Shown here: in pieces, positions 7,098-15,359 of the stretch
Layout: every line of letters starts with the position of its first letter
Position numbering within the stretch: position 1 is the stretch's first letter
Source of the DNA: an uncultured Massilia sp.
GTDB lineage: Bacteria; Pseudomonadota; Gammaproteobacteria; Burkholderiales; Burkholderiaceae
Direction of reading: 5' to 3'
Assembly (NCBI GenBank): GCA_946886065.1
Contig: CAMPHU010000081.1
Span: 1 to 18,189, forward strand
DNA: 18,189 nucleotides
Notes under the pieces: generated by a model
Databases searched by the model: none
What the model was told of the DNA's origin: nothing
The model's input: the letters and a program-made list of their open reading frames with translations, nothing else
Made by a program: the position numbers and the translations under genes

Positions 7098-7114
7098 CCA
7101 GTTAAATACCTGTT
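7095..7114 (+). promoter_or_regulatory. Tandem ATACC(A/T)GTT repeat abutting the nag -35
   Basis: ATACCAGTT (7095-7103) and ATACCTGTT (7106-7114) are direct repeats with an 11-bp period; the second overlaps the first two bases of the -35 TTGACA. A factor bound here would block or recruit RNA polymerase. On the other strand the first copy reads AACTGGTAT, which resembles a DasR/NagR half-site. Confidence 0.45.
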
Positions 7115-7141
7115 GACATCGCAGCAGGGCCTGCCTATAGT
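7113..7141 (+). promoter_or_regulatory. Sigma70-type promoter of the nag operon
   Basis: A consensus -35 TTGACA (7113-7118) and a -10 TATAGT (7136-7141) are separated by exactly 17 bases. Transcription should start near 7148, giving a leader of only about 24 bases before the nagK ATG. The near-perfect promoter implies that control is mostly by repression. Confidence 0.85.
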
Positions 7142-7171
7142 GCGACCACCTCCCCCGGCTCTCTTTACACC

Positions 7172-8046
7172 ATGATCGACTATCTCATCGGCGTCGATGG
7201 CGGCGGCACCGGCACGCGCGTGCGGCTGGCCCGCGCCGACGGTACGGAACTCGCCCAAGGCGCCAGCGGTCCCTCGGGCCTGCGCAACGGCACGGCCACT
7301 GCCTGGAACGCGGTCAACGCGGCCGTCGCGCAAGCCTTCGCCGCGATCGGCATCGACACCATTCCCCTGCACTCCTGCGCCATCGGCCTGGGCCTGGCCG
7401 GGGTGCACAACAAGGAATGGGCGGCGGCGTTCGGCGCGGCCAATCCTGGCTACGCCGCCTTCGTGCTCGACACCGACGGTTTCTCGACCCTGATGGGCGC
7501 CCACCAGGGCCGTCCCGGCGCCATCGTGGCGATCGGCACCGGCAGCGTGGGCGAGGCGCTGCGCGCCGATGGCCGGCGGGTGGAGGTGGGCGGCTGGGGC
7601 TTCCCGGCCGGGGACGAGGCCAGCGGCGCCTGGATGGGCCTGCGCGCGCTGAACCACATCGAACAGGTCATCGACGGCCGCGCCGAGGGCGGCGAGCTGG
7701 CGCGCGACGTGAGCGCGGCCTGCGGGGGAAGCCGCGACGCGGTCCAGGTCTGGCTCGGCAAGGCCACCCAGGCCGACTATGCCGGCCTGGCGCGCTTCGT
7801 GGTCGCGCACGGCACCGCCGACCCGGTGGCGCTCTCCATCCTCGAACACGCCGGCCGCGAAGTGGCCAGCATCGCGCGCGCCCTCGACCCGAGCGGCAGC
7901 CTGCCCCTGTCGCTGTGCGGCGGGCTGGGCGAACCGCTGCGCACCTACCTGCCGGCCGACACCCTGGCGCGTTGCAGCCCGCCGCACGGCGACTCCGCCG
8001 CCGGCGCGCTGCGCATGATCGAACTGCACCTCAAGGAAACCCACAC

Positions 8047-8050
<4 letters not shown>
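7172..8050 (+). CDS. nagK: N-acetylglucosamine kinase, BadF/BadG type (NagK-II)
   Basis: The 292-residue protein belongs to the BadF/BadG/BcrA/BcrD ATPase family of the ASKHA fold. Phosphate-1 loop is VDGGGTGTR (residues 8-16, with Asp9), phosphate-2 loop is IGTGSVG (121-127), followed by GGWGFPAGDEASG (140-152) and a C-terminal adenosine motif CGGLGEP. It should transfer phosphate from ATP to cytoplasmic GlcNAc (or glucosamine), giving GlcNAc-6-P for the next enzyme, NagA. This kinase class in an operon with NagA and a SIS-type deaminase is the arrangement described in Shewanella and related bacteria, where it replaces the ROK kinase. It is the first gene of the operon. No clear Shine-Dalgarno precedes the ATG. 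Its stop overlaps the nagA start as ATGA. Glucosamine kinase is the main alternative. Confidence 0.88.
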
Positions 8051-9128
<1,078 letters not shown>

Positions 9129-9132
<4 letters not shown>

Positions 9133-10163
9133 CCGCATCCACCACTTCCTTGATGCTCCAGGAAGCCCTGTCCGCCAGCGAATGCGTGGCCCTGCAACTG
9201 TCGCAGGACCAGGAGCGCTACGCCGCGCTGGGCCGCACGCTGCGCTCGACCAGCTTCCACAGCGCCGTCACGGTCGCACGCGGCAGCTCGGACCACGCCT
9301 CGAACTACCTGGCCTACCTGATCATGGCGCGCATGGGCCGTCTGGTGACCTCGCTGCCGATGTCGCTGGTCACGCTGTACAAGTCGCCCCTGATCACGCG
9401 CGACACCCTGGCCGTATCGATCTCGCAGTCGGGCCAGAGCCCGGACGTGGTCGAGCCGATCCGCTATTTCCGCGACGGCGGCGCCACCACGGTGGCCCTG
9501 GTCAACGACGCGTCCTCGCCGCTGGCGCATGCCGCCGAATGGGCCATGCCCCTGCACGCGGGGAAGGAGCAAAGCGTCGCCGCGACCAAGAGCTTCATCA
9601 CCAGCCTGGTGGCCGGCGCGCGCCTGGTGGCCGAATGGCAGAACGATCCGGAGCTGAAGGACGGCATCGCCGCCCTGCCCGAGTCGCTGGCCAAGGCCGC
9701 CCGGCTTGATTGGTCGCCCGCGCTCGAGGTGCTGGCCCCGGCCCGCAACATCATGGTGGTCGGCCGCGGCATCAGCTTCCCCATTGCCCTGGAATCGGCC
9801 CTCAAGTTCAAGGAAACCTCGGCCCTGCAGGCCGAAGCCTTCTCCGGCGCCGAGATCAAGCACGGCCCCATGGCCCTGATCGAGGAAGGCTATCCGCTGC
9901 TGATCTTCGCCACCCGCGGCCCGGCCCAGGCCGGCCTGGTGGCCCTGGCCGACGAGATGCGCGGCCGCGGCGCGCGGGTGCTGCTCGCCGCGCCCGAGGA
10001 CATCGCCAGCCGCGACCTGACCCTGCCGACGGCGGCCATCCCCGACCTCGATCCGATCGCGGCGATCCAGGCCTTCTACGTGATGGCGGCGAACCTGTCC
10101 AAGGCGCGCGGCCTCGATCCGGACCGCCCACGCCACCTGAGCAAGGTCACCAGGACCAACTGA
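9129..10163 (+). CDS. nagB: Glucosamine-6-phosphate deaminase, SIS-domain type (NagB-II)
   Basis: The 344-residue protein has two SIS domains (about 35-175 and 200-330) and lacks the glutaminase domain of GlmS. First SIS: ARGSSDHASNYLAYLI and ISQSGQSPD. Second SIS: VVGRGISFPIALESALKFKE and GAEIKHGPMALI. The C-terminus DPDRPRHLSKVTRT matches the GlmS tail. Residues equivalent to the E. coli GlmS isomerase site are present: Lys226, Glu229, His245 and Lys339. In this setting it should be the NagB-II enzyme, which deaminates GlcN-6-P to fructose-6-P plus ammonia and replaces the unrelated classical NagB. The GTG start overlaps the nagA stop (GTGA) and has AAGGAG eight bases upstream. A bare GlmS-like isomerase or other sugar-phosphate isomerase is the alternative. 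Confidence 0.92.
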
Positions 10164-10164
10164 T

Positions 10165-11685
10165 ATGACTAATTACCTCGAGCTGGCCGGCCAGCTGATG
10201 ATGGTGCGGCTGTTCGGCACCGAACTCGACGCCGACACGGACGCCTTCCTGCGCGCGCACAAGGTGCGCGGCGCCTGCCTGTTCCGCCAGAACATGACGG
10301 ACGCAACCCAGCTGGCCCGCTTCACCGGCGCGCTGCGCGGGGCGATGGGCCCGGAGGCCCTGATCGCCCTCGACCAGGAAGGCGGCGCCGTGGTGCGCTC
10401 GACCTGGGTGCCGGCGCCGCCGTCGGCGATGGCGCTGGGCGCGGCCAACGACCCGCAGCTGGCGCGCGACGTCGGCGCGGCGGTGGCGCGCGCGGTGCGC
10501 GCCCTCGGCTTCAACTGGAACTTCGCGCCGGTGCTGGACCTGAACAACAACCCGCACAACCCGGTGATCGCCGAGCGCTCCTTCGGCGCCGATCCCGAGC
10601 AGGCGACCCGCATCGCCCTGGCCTGGATGGAAGGCAGCGAATCGGAAGGGGTGGCCTGCTGCGTCAAGCACTTCCCCGGCCACGGCGACACCCACGTCGA
10701 CTCGCACCGCGACCTGCCGACGGTGGACAAGCCCTTGGCGGAACTGGAGCGCTTCGAGTTCGCGCCCTTCCGCATCGCCTCCCGGGCAGCAACCCCGGCC
10801 CCCGCCGTCATGACCGCGCACATCGTCTACCCGGCGCTCGATCCGGTGAACCCGGCCACGATGTCGCACGCGATCCTGACCGGCATCCTGCGCGAGCAGT
10901 TCGGCTACCAGGGCGTGATCATCACCGACGGCATGGACATGCACGCGATAGCGCACCGCTATGGCGCCGGCCAGGCGGCCGTCAACGCGCTGGTCGCGGG
11001 CGCGGACATGGTGATGGCGATCGGCTCGCGCGAGACGCAAGAGGAAACCGTGCAGGCCATCGCCCAGGCGATCCGCGAGGGCGTGCTGCCGCTGGCGGAC
11101 GTCGAGGCGCGCCTGGCCCGCCTGTCGGCCCTGGCCCAGGCCCATCCGGCCGGCCCGGCCGCTTACCTGCGCGAGCAGGACGACCGCGAACTGATGGCGC
11201 GCGCCTGGCGCGCGGGCCTGACCGCGCTCGGCCAGCCGCAGCGCCCTGCACACGGCAGCAAGCTGCGCCTGGTGGCACGCCAGGACGTGGTCAGCGACGG
11301 CGTCTCGGAAGCGGGCGTGCCGGCCGCACACATCGCGGCCGCGCTGGGCCGCCTGTACGAGGTCGAGCTGGTGACCTTCGCCGATGCGGAAAGCTTCGAC
11401 TGGAGCGCCCTGCCGCAGGACGGCCGCTTCACGGTCCTGGCCTCGACCTCGCGCCGCCGCTATGGCCCACACGCGCGTGCGACCTGGCTGCCGGACCTGC
11501 ACATTGCGTTGTGGAATCCCTACCAGGCGCTGGACTTCGACGCCCCCGCCCTGATGACCTATGGCTTCGCGCCGCCCGCGCTGGAGGCGGTGGTCGCCTG
11601 GCTGGCCGGCGAGGCCGATGCACCGGGGATCTGTCCGGTGCCGGGCTTCGGCGGCGGACCGGTTGCGGAGTCCGCGATGCAGTAA
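10165..11685 (+). CDS. nagZ: GH3 beta-N-acetylhexosaminidase, long form
   Basis: The 506-residue glycoside hydrolase family 3 enzyme carries the N-acetylglucosaminidase signature KHFPGHGDT (168-176) followed by DSH (179-181). Its Asp179-His181 pair corresponds to the general acid dyad of GH3 NagZ enzymes. The likely nucleophile is Asp255 in VIITDGMDM. There is no signal peptide, so it acts in the cytoplasm on imported GlcNAc-containing oligosaccharides or recycled muropeptides, feeding GlcNAc to NagK. E. coli NagZ is about 340 residues; here residues 340-506 form a second alpha/beta domain, as in two-domain GH3 members. It starts one base after the nagB-II stop, with AGGA in the preceding gene end. 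The last gene before the operon terminator. Some GH3 enzymes of this type are phosphorylases, which cannot be excluded. Confidence 0.92.
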   Translation: MTNYLELAGQLMMVRLFGTELDADTDAFLRAHKVRGACLFRQNMTDATQLARFTGALRGAMGPEALIALDQEGGAVVRSTWVPAPPSAMALGAANDPQLARDVGAAVARAVRALGFNWNFAPVLDLNNNPHNPVIAERSFGADPEQATRIALAWMEGSESEGVACCVKHFPGHGDTHVDSHRDLPTVDKPLAELERFEFAPFRIASRAATPAPAVMTAHIVYPALDPVNPATMSHAILTGILREQFGYQGVIITDGMDMHAIAHRYGAGQAAVNALVAGADMVMAIGSRETQEETVQAIAQAIREGVLPLADVEARLARLSALAQAHPAGPAAYLREQDDRELMARAWRAGLTALGQPQRPAHGSKLRLVARQDVVSDGVSEAGVPAAHIAAALGRLYEVELVTFADAESFDWSALPQDGRFTVLASTSRRRYGPHARATWLPDLHIALWNPYQALDFDAPALMTYGFAPPALEAVVAWLAGEADAPGICPVPGFGGGPVAESAMQ

Positions 11686-11687
11686 AG

Positions 11688-11714
11688 AAAGAGGCGCTCC
11701 GGCGCCTCTTTTTT
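11688..11714 (+). terminator. Intrinsic terminator of the nag operon
   Basis: AGAGGCGC (11690-11697), loop TCCG, GCGCCTCT (11702-11709), with an A-T extension at the base (11688-11711) and a run of T to 11714. It begins just after the nagZ stop. It is a textbook rho-independent terminator; the opposite strand also ends in CTCTTTCTTT, so it may work both ways. Confidence 0.93.
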
Positions 11715-11866
11715 CATTGGCGGATCAACCAATCCGCATACTCGGGCGTTAGAGGACAAGCGCGTAGCAGCGTCCGCATGACATTTGAGGTAACGCTATG
11801 TAACCGTACAGGTGCACAGGCGCTCAGTCGGGCACAATTGCCGAGCCTGAAAATGGCAGTTTTATG

Positions 11867-11916
11867 GGACAATGCACGCTTTGTCCGAGATTGGCATTTT
11901 CGCTATATTGGCGAAA
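11867..11916 (+). promoter_or_regulatory. Promoter of the TPR gene with two dyad symmetries
   Basis: A -35 TTGTCC (11881-11886) and a -10 TATATT (11904-11909) are 17 bases apart, placing the start near 11916 and a leader of about 40 bases. Two inverted repeats frame it: GGACAA-N8-TTGTCC (11867-11886), whose right arm is the -35, and TTTCGC-N7-GCGAAA (11898-11916), centred on the -10. The -10 is strong and the -35 only partial, so a regulator is possible. The rest of the 11715-11956 gap has a small GCGGAT/ATCCGC hairpin (11720-11737) and nothing else I can assign. Confidence 0.55.
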
Positions 11917-11956
11917 GCGCACTTGCTCATTTTTTGTCTTGATTGAAGGATACTCC

Positions 11957-13270
11957 ATGTCCCAATTCCGTCTTGCCCGCCTCTGCCTGATGCTGGCCGC
12001 CGTTGGCCTGTCCTCCCCGGCCCTGATGACCAGCGCCCACGCCCAGCAAAAGACCGATGCGCCGGCCGCCGCCGCTGCGCCCGCGGACACGGTCCGCCCC
12101 GAGCTGTTCAAGCTGCTCGACCCGGCCCAGATCAAGCCGCTGATGGAAGCCAAGAATTACACGGAAATCCAGAACCGCATCACCCAGGCGGAAGCGATCG
12201 CGAACCGTACCCCGTACGAAGACTACGTGCTCAACCGCATGAAGATTTCGCTGGGTTCGGCGACCAGCAACAATGCGATGATGCTGCCGGCACTGGAAGG
12301 CGTGATCAACTCGGGCCGCCTGAAAGGCAACGAGCAGGCCGACTTCATCCAGGCCGTGGCCAACACCCACTACAACGCCAAGGACTACGCCAAGGCGATC
12401 GAGTGGTTCAAGCGCTACCAGAAGGAAAGCTCGACCCCGGAAAAAGTGACCCCGGCGCTGATCCGTTCCTACTACCTGAGCGGCGACTACGCGACCGCGA
12501 AGACCGAGATGCTGCCGCTGATCGAGGCCATGGAAAAGTCCGGCAAGACCCCGTCCGAGGAAGACCTGCGCCTGCTGGCGTCGGCCGCCAACAAGGCCAA
12601 GGATGACGCGGGCTACCTGGCCGGCCTGGAAAAGCTGGTCGCCTACTACCCGAACGACGACTTCTGGACCGACCTGCTGAACCGCGGCGTGGCGCGCCAG
12701 AAGGGCTTCGACGCCCAGACCAACATGATCAACGTGTACCGCCTGGAATTCGCGGCCGTGAAGCAGATGGCGCCGGAAGAGTACGTCGACCTGGCCGAAC
12801 TGTCGCTGCGCGACGGCTTCCCGACCGAAGCCAAGAAGGTGATGGACGCCGGCTTCGCCAATGGCGTGCTGGGCAAGGGCGCCAACGCCAAGACCCACAC
12901 CGCGCTGCGCGACAAGGCCGCCAAGGGCGCTGCCGACGACGCCAAGAACATCGCCGCCGGCGAAGCCTCGGCAGCCAAGGCCAAGACCGGCGCCGGCCTG
13001 GTCAACCTGGGCTGGGCCTATGCCACCATGGACCAGGGCGACAAGGGCGTCGGCTTCATCCAGCAGGGCATCGCCAAGGGCGGCCTGAAGAATCCGGAAG
13101 AAGCCAAGCTGCGCCTGGGCATGGCGCAGGTGCGCGCGGGCAAGAGCGCGGATGCGATCAAGACCTTCGAGTCCGTCAAGGGCGGCGGCGGTGCGGGCGA
13201 CCTGGCCAAGTACTGGATCGTGCTGCTGAACCAGCAGCAGCGTGGCGGTGCGAAGACTGCGGCGCAGTAA
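11957..13270 (+). CDS. Exported tetratricopeptide-repeat protein
   Basis: The 437-residue protein starts with a Sec signal peptide (residues 1-29, ending SAHA before QQK), then an Ala/Pro-rich linker (about 30-48). The rest is all-helical with TPR-like pairs: ADFIQAVANTHYNAKDYAKA followed by IEWFKRYQK (about 135-165), then SYYLSGDYATAKTEMLPLI, and near the C-terminus GLVNLGWAYATMDQGDKGVG and AKLRLGMAQVRAGKSADAIK. Loops such as YYPNDDFWTDLLNR suggest a solenoid that binds other periplasmic proteins. No catalytic motif is present. The start at 11957 has GAAGGA six bases upstream; the longer frame from 11864 is unlikely. It is a single-gene unit between two intrinsic terminators. The precise role is unknown; I do not recognise a named orthologue. 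Confidence 0.88.
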   Translation: MSQFRLARLCLMLAAVGLSSPALMTSAHAQQKTDAPAAAAAPADTVRPELFKLLDPAQIKPLMEAKNYTEIQNRITQAEAIANRTPYEDYVLNRMKISLGSATSNNAMMLPALEGVINSGRLKGNEQADFIQAVANTHYNAKDYAKAIEWFKRYQKESSTPEKVTPALIRSYYLSGDYATAKTEMLPLIEAMEKSGKTPSEEDLRLLASAANKAKDDAGYLAGLEKLVAYYPNDDFWTDLLNRGVARQKGFDAQTNMINVYRLEFAAVKQMAPEEYVDLAELSLRDGFPTEAKKVMDAGFANGVLGKGANAKTHTALRDKAAKGAADDAKNIAAGEASAAKAKTGAGLVNLGWAYATMDQGDKGVGFIQQGIAKGGLKNPEEAKLRLGMAQVRAGKSADAIKTFESVKGGGGAGDLAKYWIVLLNQQQRGGAKTAAQ

Positions 13271-13288
13271 TCCTCTCGCTGCAACGGG

Positions 13289-13320
13289 AAGCCGGGCTTG
13301 ATGCCCGGCTTTTTGTTTTT
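13289..13320 (+). terminator. Intrinsic terminator after the TPR gene
   Basis: AAGCCGGGC (13289-13297), loop TTGAT, GCCCGGCTT (13303-13311), followed by TTTGTTTTT. A perfect 9-bp stem and a T-rich tail 18 bases after the stop codon make this a strong rho-independent terminator. Confidence 0.94.
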
Positions 13321-13335
13321 GGCCTGTGCGTACGC

Positions 13336-13367
13336 ACTTGGGTCCCCGCCTTGGCGGGGATCCAAGT
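13336..13367. repeat. Dispersed palindromic repeat, copy 1
   Basis: ACTTGGGTCCCCGCC (13336-13350) and GGCGGGGATCCAAGT (13353-13367) form a 15-bp inverted repeat with one G-T mismatch and a two-base centre. The same element recurs at 15317-15350. Short intergenic palindromes with GGTCCCCGCC/GGCGGGGACC cores are typical dispersed repeats of Oxalobacteraceae genomes (recalled, not searched). Confidence 0.85.
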
Positions 13368-13446
13368 TTGCACGCTCACCACGATCTCTTTTCACCCACC
13401 AACGTGCGCCCCCGTACATAGCCCCGGCCCAGCCCGTCGCATAATC

Positions 13447-13464
13447 CCTCCGTTCACACGGAGG
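13447..13464 (+). promoter_or_regulatory. Hairpin enclosing the ribosome binding site of the flavoprotein gene
   Basis: CCTCCG (13447-13452), loop TTCACA, CGGAGG (13459-13464): a perfect 6-bp stem whose 3' arm is the Shine-Dalgarno GGAGG, five bases before the ATG at 13469. If the 5' arm is transcribed it would hide the ribosome site. A -10-like CATAAT (13440-13445) is so close that a start there would leave the 5' arm untranscribed; in that case the symmetry would be a DNA operator. Confidence 0.5.
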
Positions 13465-13468
13465 CGTC

Positions 13469-14539
13469 ATGACAAGCGTACGCAAAGGCCAGGCTCCCGC
13501 CAAACTGGGACGCGACGAATTCCACCTGCATTTCCGCCGCGCCTACTACGACCCCGCCTACGACAAGGTAGCGGACGCGCTGGACGCGATCGAGGAAGTC
13601 GCCTGGGACGCCTACACCAAGGGCCGCAAGGCCCCGCGCACCGTCAAGGCCGGTCCCGGCTTCGCCGACCCGGACTACGACCTGTCGATCGAGTGGAAGG
13701 AAGCCCGCGACCGCCTGCTCGCCGCCGAAGCGCGCCAGAAAGACCCGGCCACGAAGGACCGCATCCTGCTCGTCAACGGCGCCGCGCGCAACGACGGCAG
13801 CTGCCCGGGCGAGGTCTCGAAGTCCTGGCGCCTGACCATGCTCGCGCGCGACACGCTGCAGGCGCAAGGCGTCGAGGCCGACGTGCTCGACCTGAGCCTG
13901 CTCATCTCCGACTACGACCGCCACATCCACCCCTGCAAGGGCTGCGTCTCGACCGCCATGCCGCTGTGCCACTGGCCCTGCAGCTGCTACCCGAACCACG
14001 CCGAGCGCCAGACCGGCGACTGGATGAACGAGATCTACGAGCGCTGGGTGCTGGCGCATGGCGTGATCATCGTCACGCCGGTCTACTGGTACCAGACCCC
14101 GGCCGTGCTCAAGCTGATGATCGACCGCCTGGTATGCGCCGACGGCGGCAATCCCGATCCCACTTCGACCCAGGGCAAGAAGCCCGAGATCGCCAAGGAC
14201 ATCGAGCGCGCCGGCTGGGACTATCCCAAGCACCTGGCGGGCCGCGCCTTCGGCCTGGTGGTGCACGGCGACGTGGCCGGCATCGAGGGCACGCGGCGCG
14301 CGCTGTCGGACTGGCTCAACTGGATGGGCCTGGTCGACTCGGGCAGCTTCGGCCTGCTCGACCGCTTCGTGGGCTATTACGAATCCTATGCCGACAGCCA
14401 CGAGGCGCTCGACCGCGACACCGCCATGCAGGAAGAGGTGCGCAACGTGGCGCGCGCGGTGGCCGAAGCGGTGCGCGAAGTGCGCGCGGGGCGCGTGCAG
14501 GTGGTCTGCCATGGCTTGAGGGACCCGCGGCCCAAATAA
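13469..14539 (+). CDS. Flavodoxin-fold NAD(P)H-dependent FMN reductase-like protein with cysteine cluster
   Basis: The 356-residue protein has a flavodoxin-like/NADPH-dependent FMN reductase domain from about 97 to 340. The first strand and FMN phosphate loop is ILLVNGAARNDGSCPGEVSK, and VIIVTPVYWYQTPAVLKLMIDR is the conserved PVYW flavin-contact segment. Between them is a cysteine-rich loop: Cys156, Cys159, Cys167, Cys171 and Cys173 (HPCKGCVSTAMPLCHWPCSC). C-x2-C-x7-C-x3-C-x-C could bind an Fe-S cluster or metal, as in iron-sulfur flavoproteins, though their spacing differs. The first 95 residues (charged, helical) are not part of the usual fold. It should be a cytoplasmic oxidoreductase; the substrate is unknown. 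GGAGG sits five bases before the ATG. The GntR gene follows after nine bases, so the two are probably co-transcribed. Confidence 0.85.
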   Translation: MTSVRKGQAPAKLGRDEFHLHFRRAYYDPAYDKVADALDAIEEVAWDAYTKGRKAPRTVKAGPGFADPDYDLSIEWKEARDRLLAAEARQKDPATKDRILLVNGAARNDGSCPGEVSKSWRLTMLARDTLQAQGVEADVLDLSLLISDYDRHIHPCKGCVSTAMPLCHWPCSCYPNHAERQTGDWMNEIYERWVLAHGVIIVTPVYWYQTPAVLKLMIDRLVCADGGNPDPTSTQGKKPEIAKDIERAGWDYPKHLAGRAFGLVVHGDVAGIEGTRRALSDWLNWMGLVDSGSFGLLDRFVGYYESYADSHEALDRDTAMQEEVRNVARAVAEAVREVRAGRVQVVCHGLRDPRPK

Positions 14540-14548
14540 GACGCTATC

Positions 14549-15298
14549 ATGCGCGGCATGACTCCCCTCGCCCAACTGATGTACAACATTGCCGGCACCG
14601 CCAAGCTGCCGCTCTACGAGCAGCTCCAGCGCGCGCTGCGCCAGGCGATCGACGAAGGCGCCTTCGGCCCGGCGGCCGCGCTGCCGGCCGAGCGCCAGCT
14701 GGCGGCGGAACTGGGCATCTCGCGCATCACGGTGCGCAAGGCCATCGACGGGCTGGTCGAGGAAGGCCTGCTGGTGCGGCGGCCGGGTTCGGGCAACTTC
14801 ATCAACACCCGCATCGAGAAGAACTTCGCCAAGCTCACCTCGTTTTCCGAGGACATGCGGGCGCGCGGGCGGGCGCCGCGCAGCGAATGGCTCAAGCGTT
14901 CGGAAGGCCTGGTGACGCCCGAGGAGGCGCTGCGCCTGCGGCTGTCGCCGGGGACGCCGGTGTACCGCTTCAACCGCATCCGCTTTGCCGACGAGGTGCC
15001 GATGTGCCTGGAGTACGCGACCATCGCGGCCTTCGCCCTGCCCTCGCTGGATGCGGTGCAGGAATCGATGTACGAGGCGCTGGAGGCGGCGGGGAACCGG
15101 CCGGTGCGGGCACTGCAGCGGCTGACGGCCTTGTTACTGGGGGCGGAGCAGGCGCGCTTGCTGCAGGCCAGCCAGGGCGATGCCGGCTTGTGCGTGGAGA
15201 GGCTGGGGTTCCTGCGCGATGGGCGGGCGGTGGAGCTGTGCAGGTCGTACTTCAGGGGGGATATGTATGATTTTGTGGCGGAACTGAATGCGGGTTGA
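14549..15298 (+). CDS. GntR-family regulator, HutC/UTRA subgroup, DasR/NagR-like
   Basis: The 249-residue protein has a winged helix at 20-88 (LPLYEQLQRALRQAIDEGAF, LPAERQLAAELGISRITVRK, then the wing LLVRRPGSGNF) and a UTRA ligand domain at about 92-245. The UTRA entry segment KLTSFSEDMRARGRAPRSEW closely resembles the SF-[ST]-EDM-RARG of DasR/NagR regulators, whose effectors are GlcN-6-P or GlcNAc-6-P. UTRA ends with CRSYFRGDMYDFVAEL. It follows the flavoprotein gene by nine bases. Possible ATG starts are 14549 and 14558; neither has a strong ribosome site, and the HTH is intact with both. It may control its own operon, the nag operon 3 kb upstream, or both; no consensus TGGTCTAGACCA site is seen at its own start. 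Target is inference. Confidence 0.92.
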   Translation: MRGMTPLAQLMYNIAGTAKLPLYEQLQRALRQAIDEGAFGPAAALPAERQLAAELGISRITVRKAIDGLVEEGLLVRRPGSGNFINTRIEKNFAKLTSFSEDMRARGRAPRSEWLKRSEGLVTPEEALRLRLSPGTPVYRFNRIRFADEVPMCLEYATIAAFALPSLDAVQESMYEALEAAGNRPVRALQRLTALLLGAEQARLLQASQGDAGLCVERLGFLRDGRAVELCRSYFRGDMYDFVAELNAG

Positions 15299-15316
15299 GC
15301 AAGCGGTGTGCTAGCA

Positions 15317-15350
15317 AACTTGGGTCCCCGCCTGCGCGGGGACCCAAGTT
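15317..15350. repeat. Dispersed palindromic repeat, copy 2, between convergent genes
   Basis: AACTTGGGTCCCCGC (15317-15331) and GCGGGGACCCAAGTT (15336-15350) are perfect 15-bp arms around CTGC. It fills the gap between the GntR stop (15298) and the SDR stop (15360). The strong symmetric hairpin could end transcription from both sides, but it has no T-tract. It shares the core of copy 1 at 13336-13367. Confidence 0.88.
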
Positions 15351-15359
15351 CAGCAAAGC

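Noticed and set aside
11715..11860. Possible small RNA or tRNA in the gap after the nag terminator
   Set aside because: No cloverleaf, no convincing promoter-terminator pair; only a 6-bp hairpin at 11720-11737.
13336..15350. The two palindromes as terminal inverted repeats of an insertion sequence
   Set aside because: Each copy is itself palindromic, there is no transposase between them and no target duplication is visible. Kept only as dispersed repeats.
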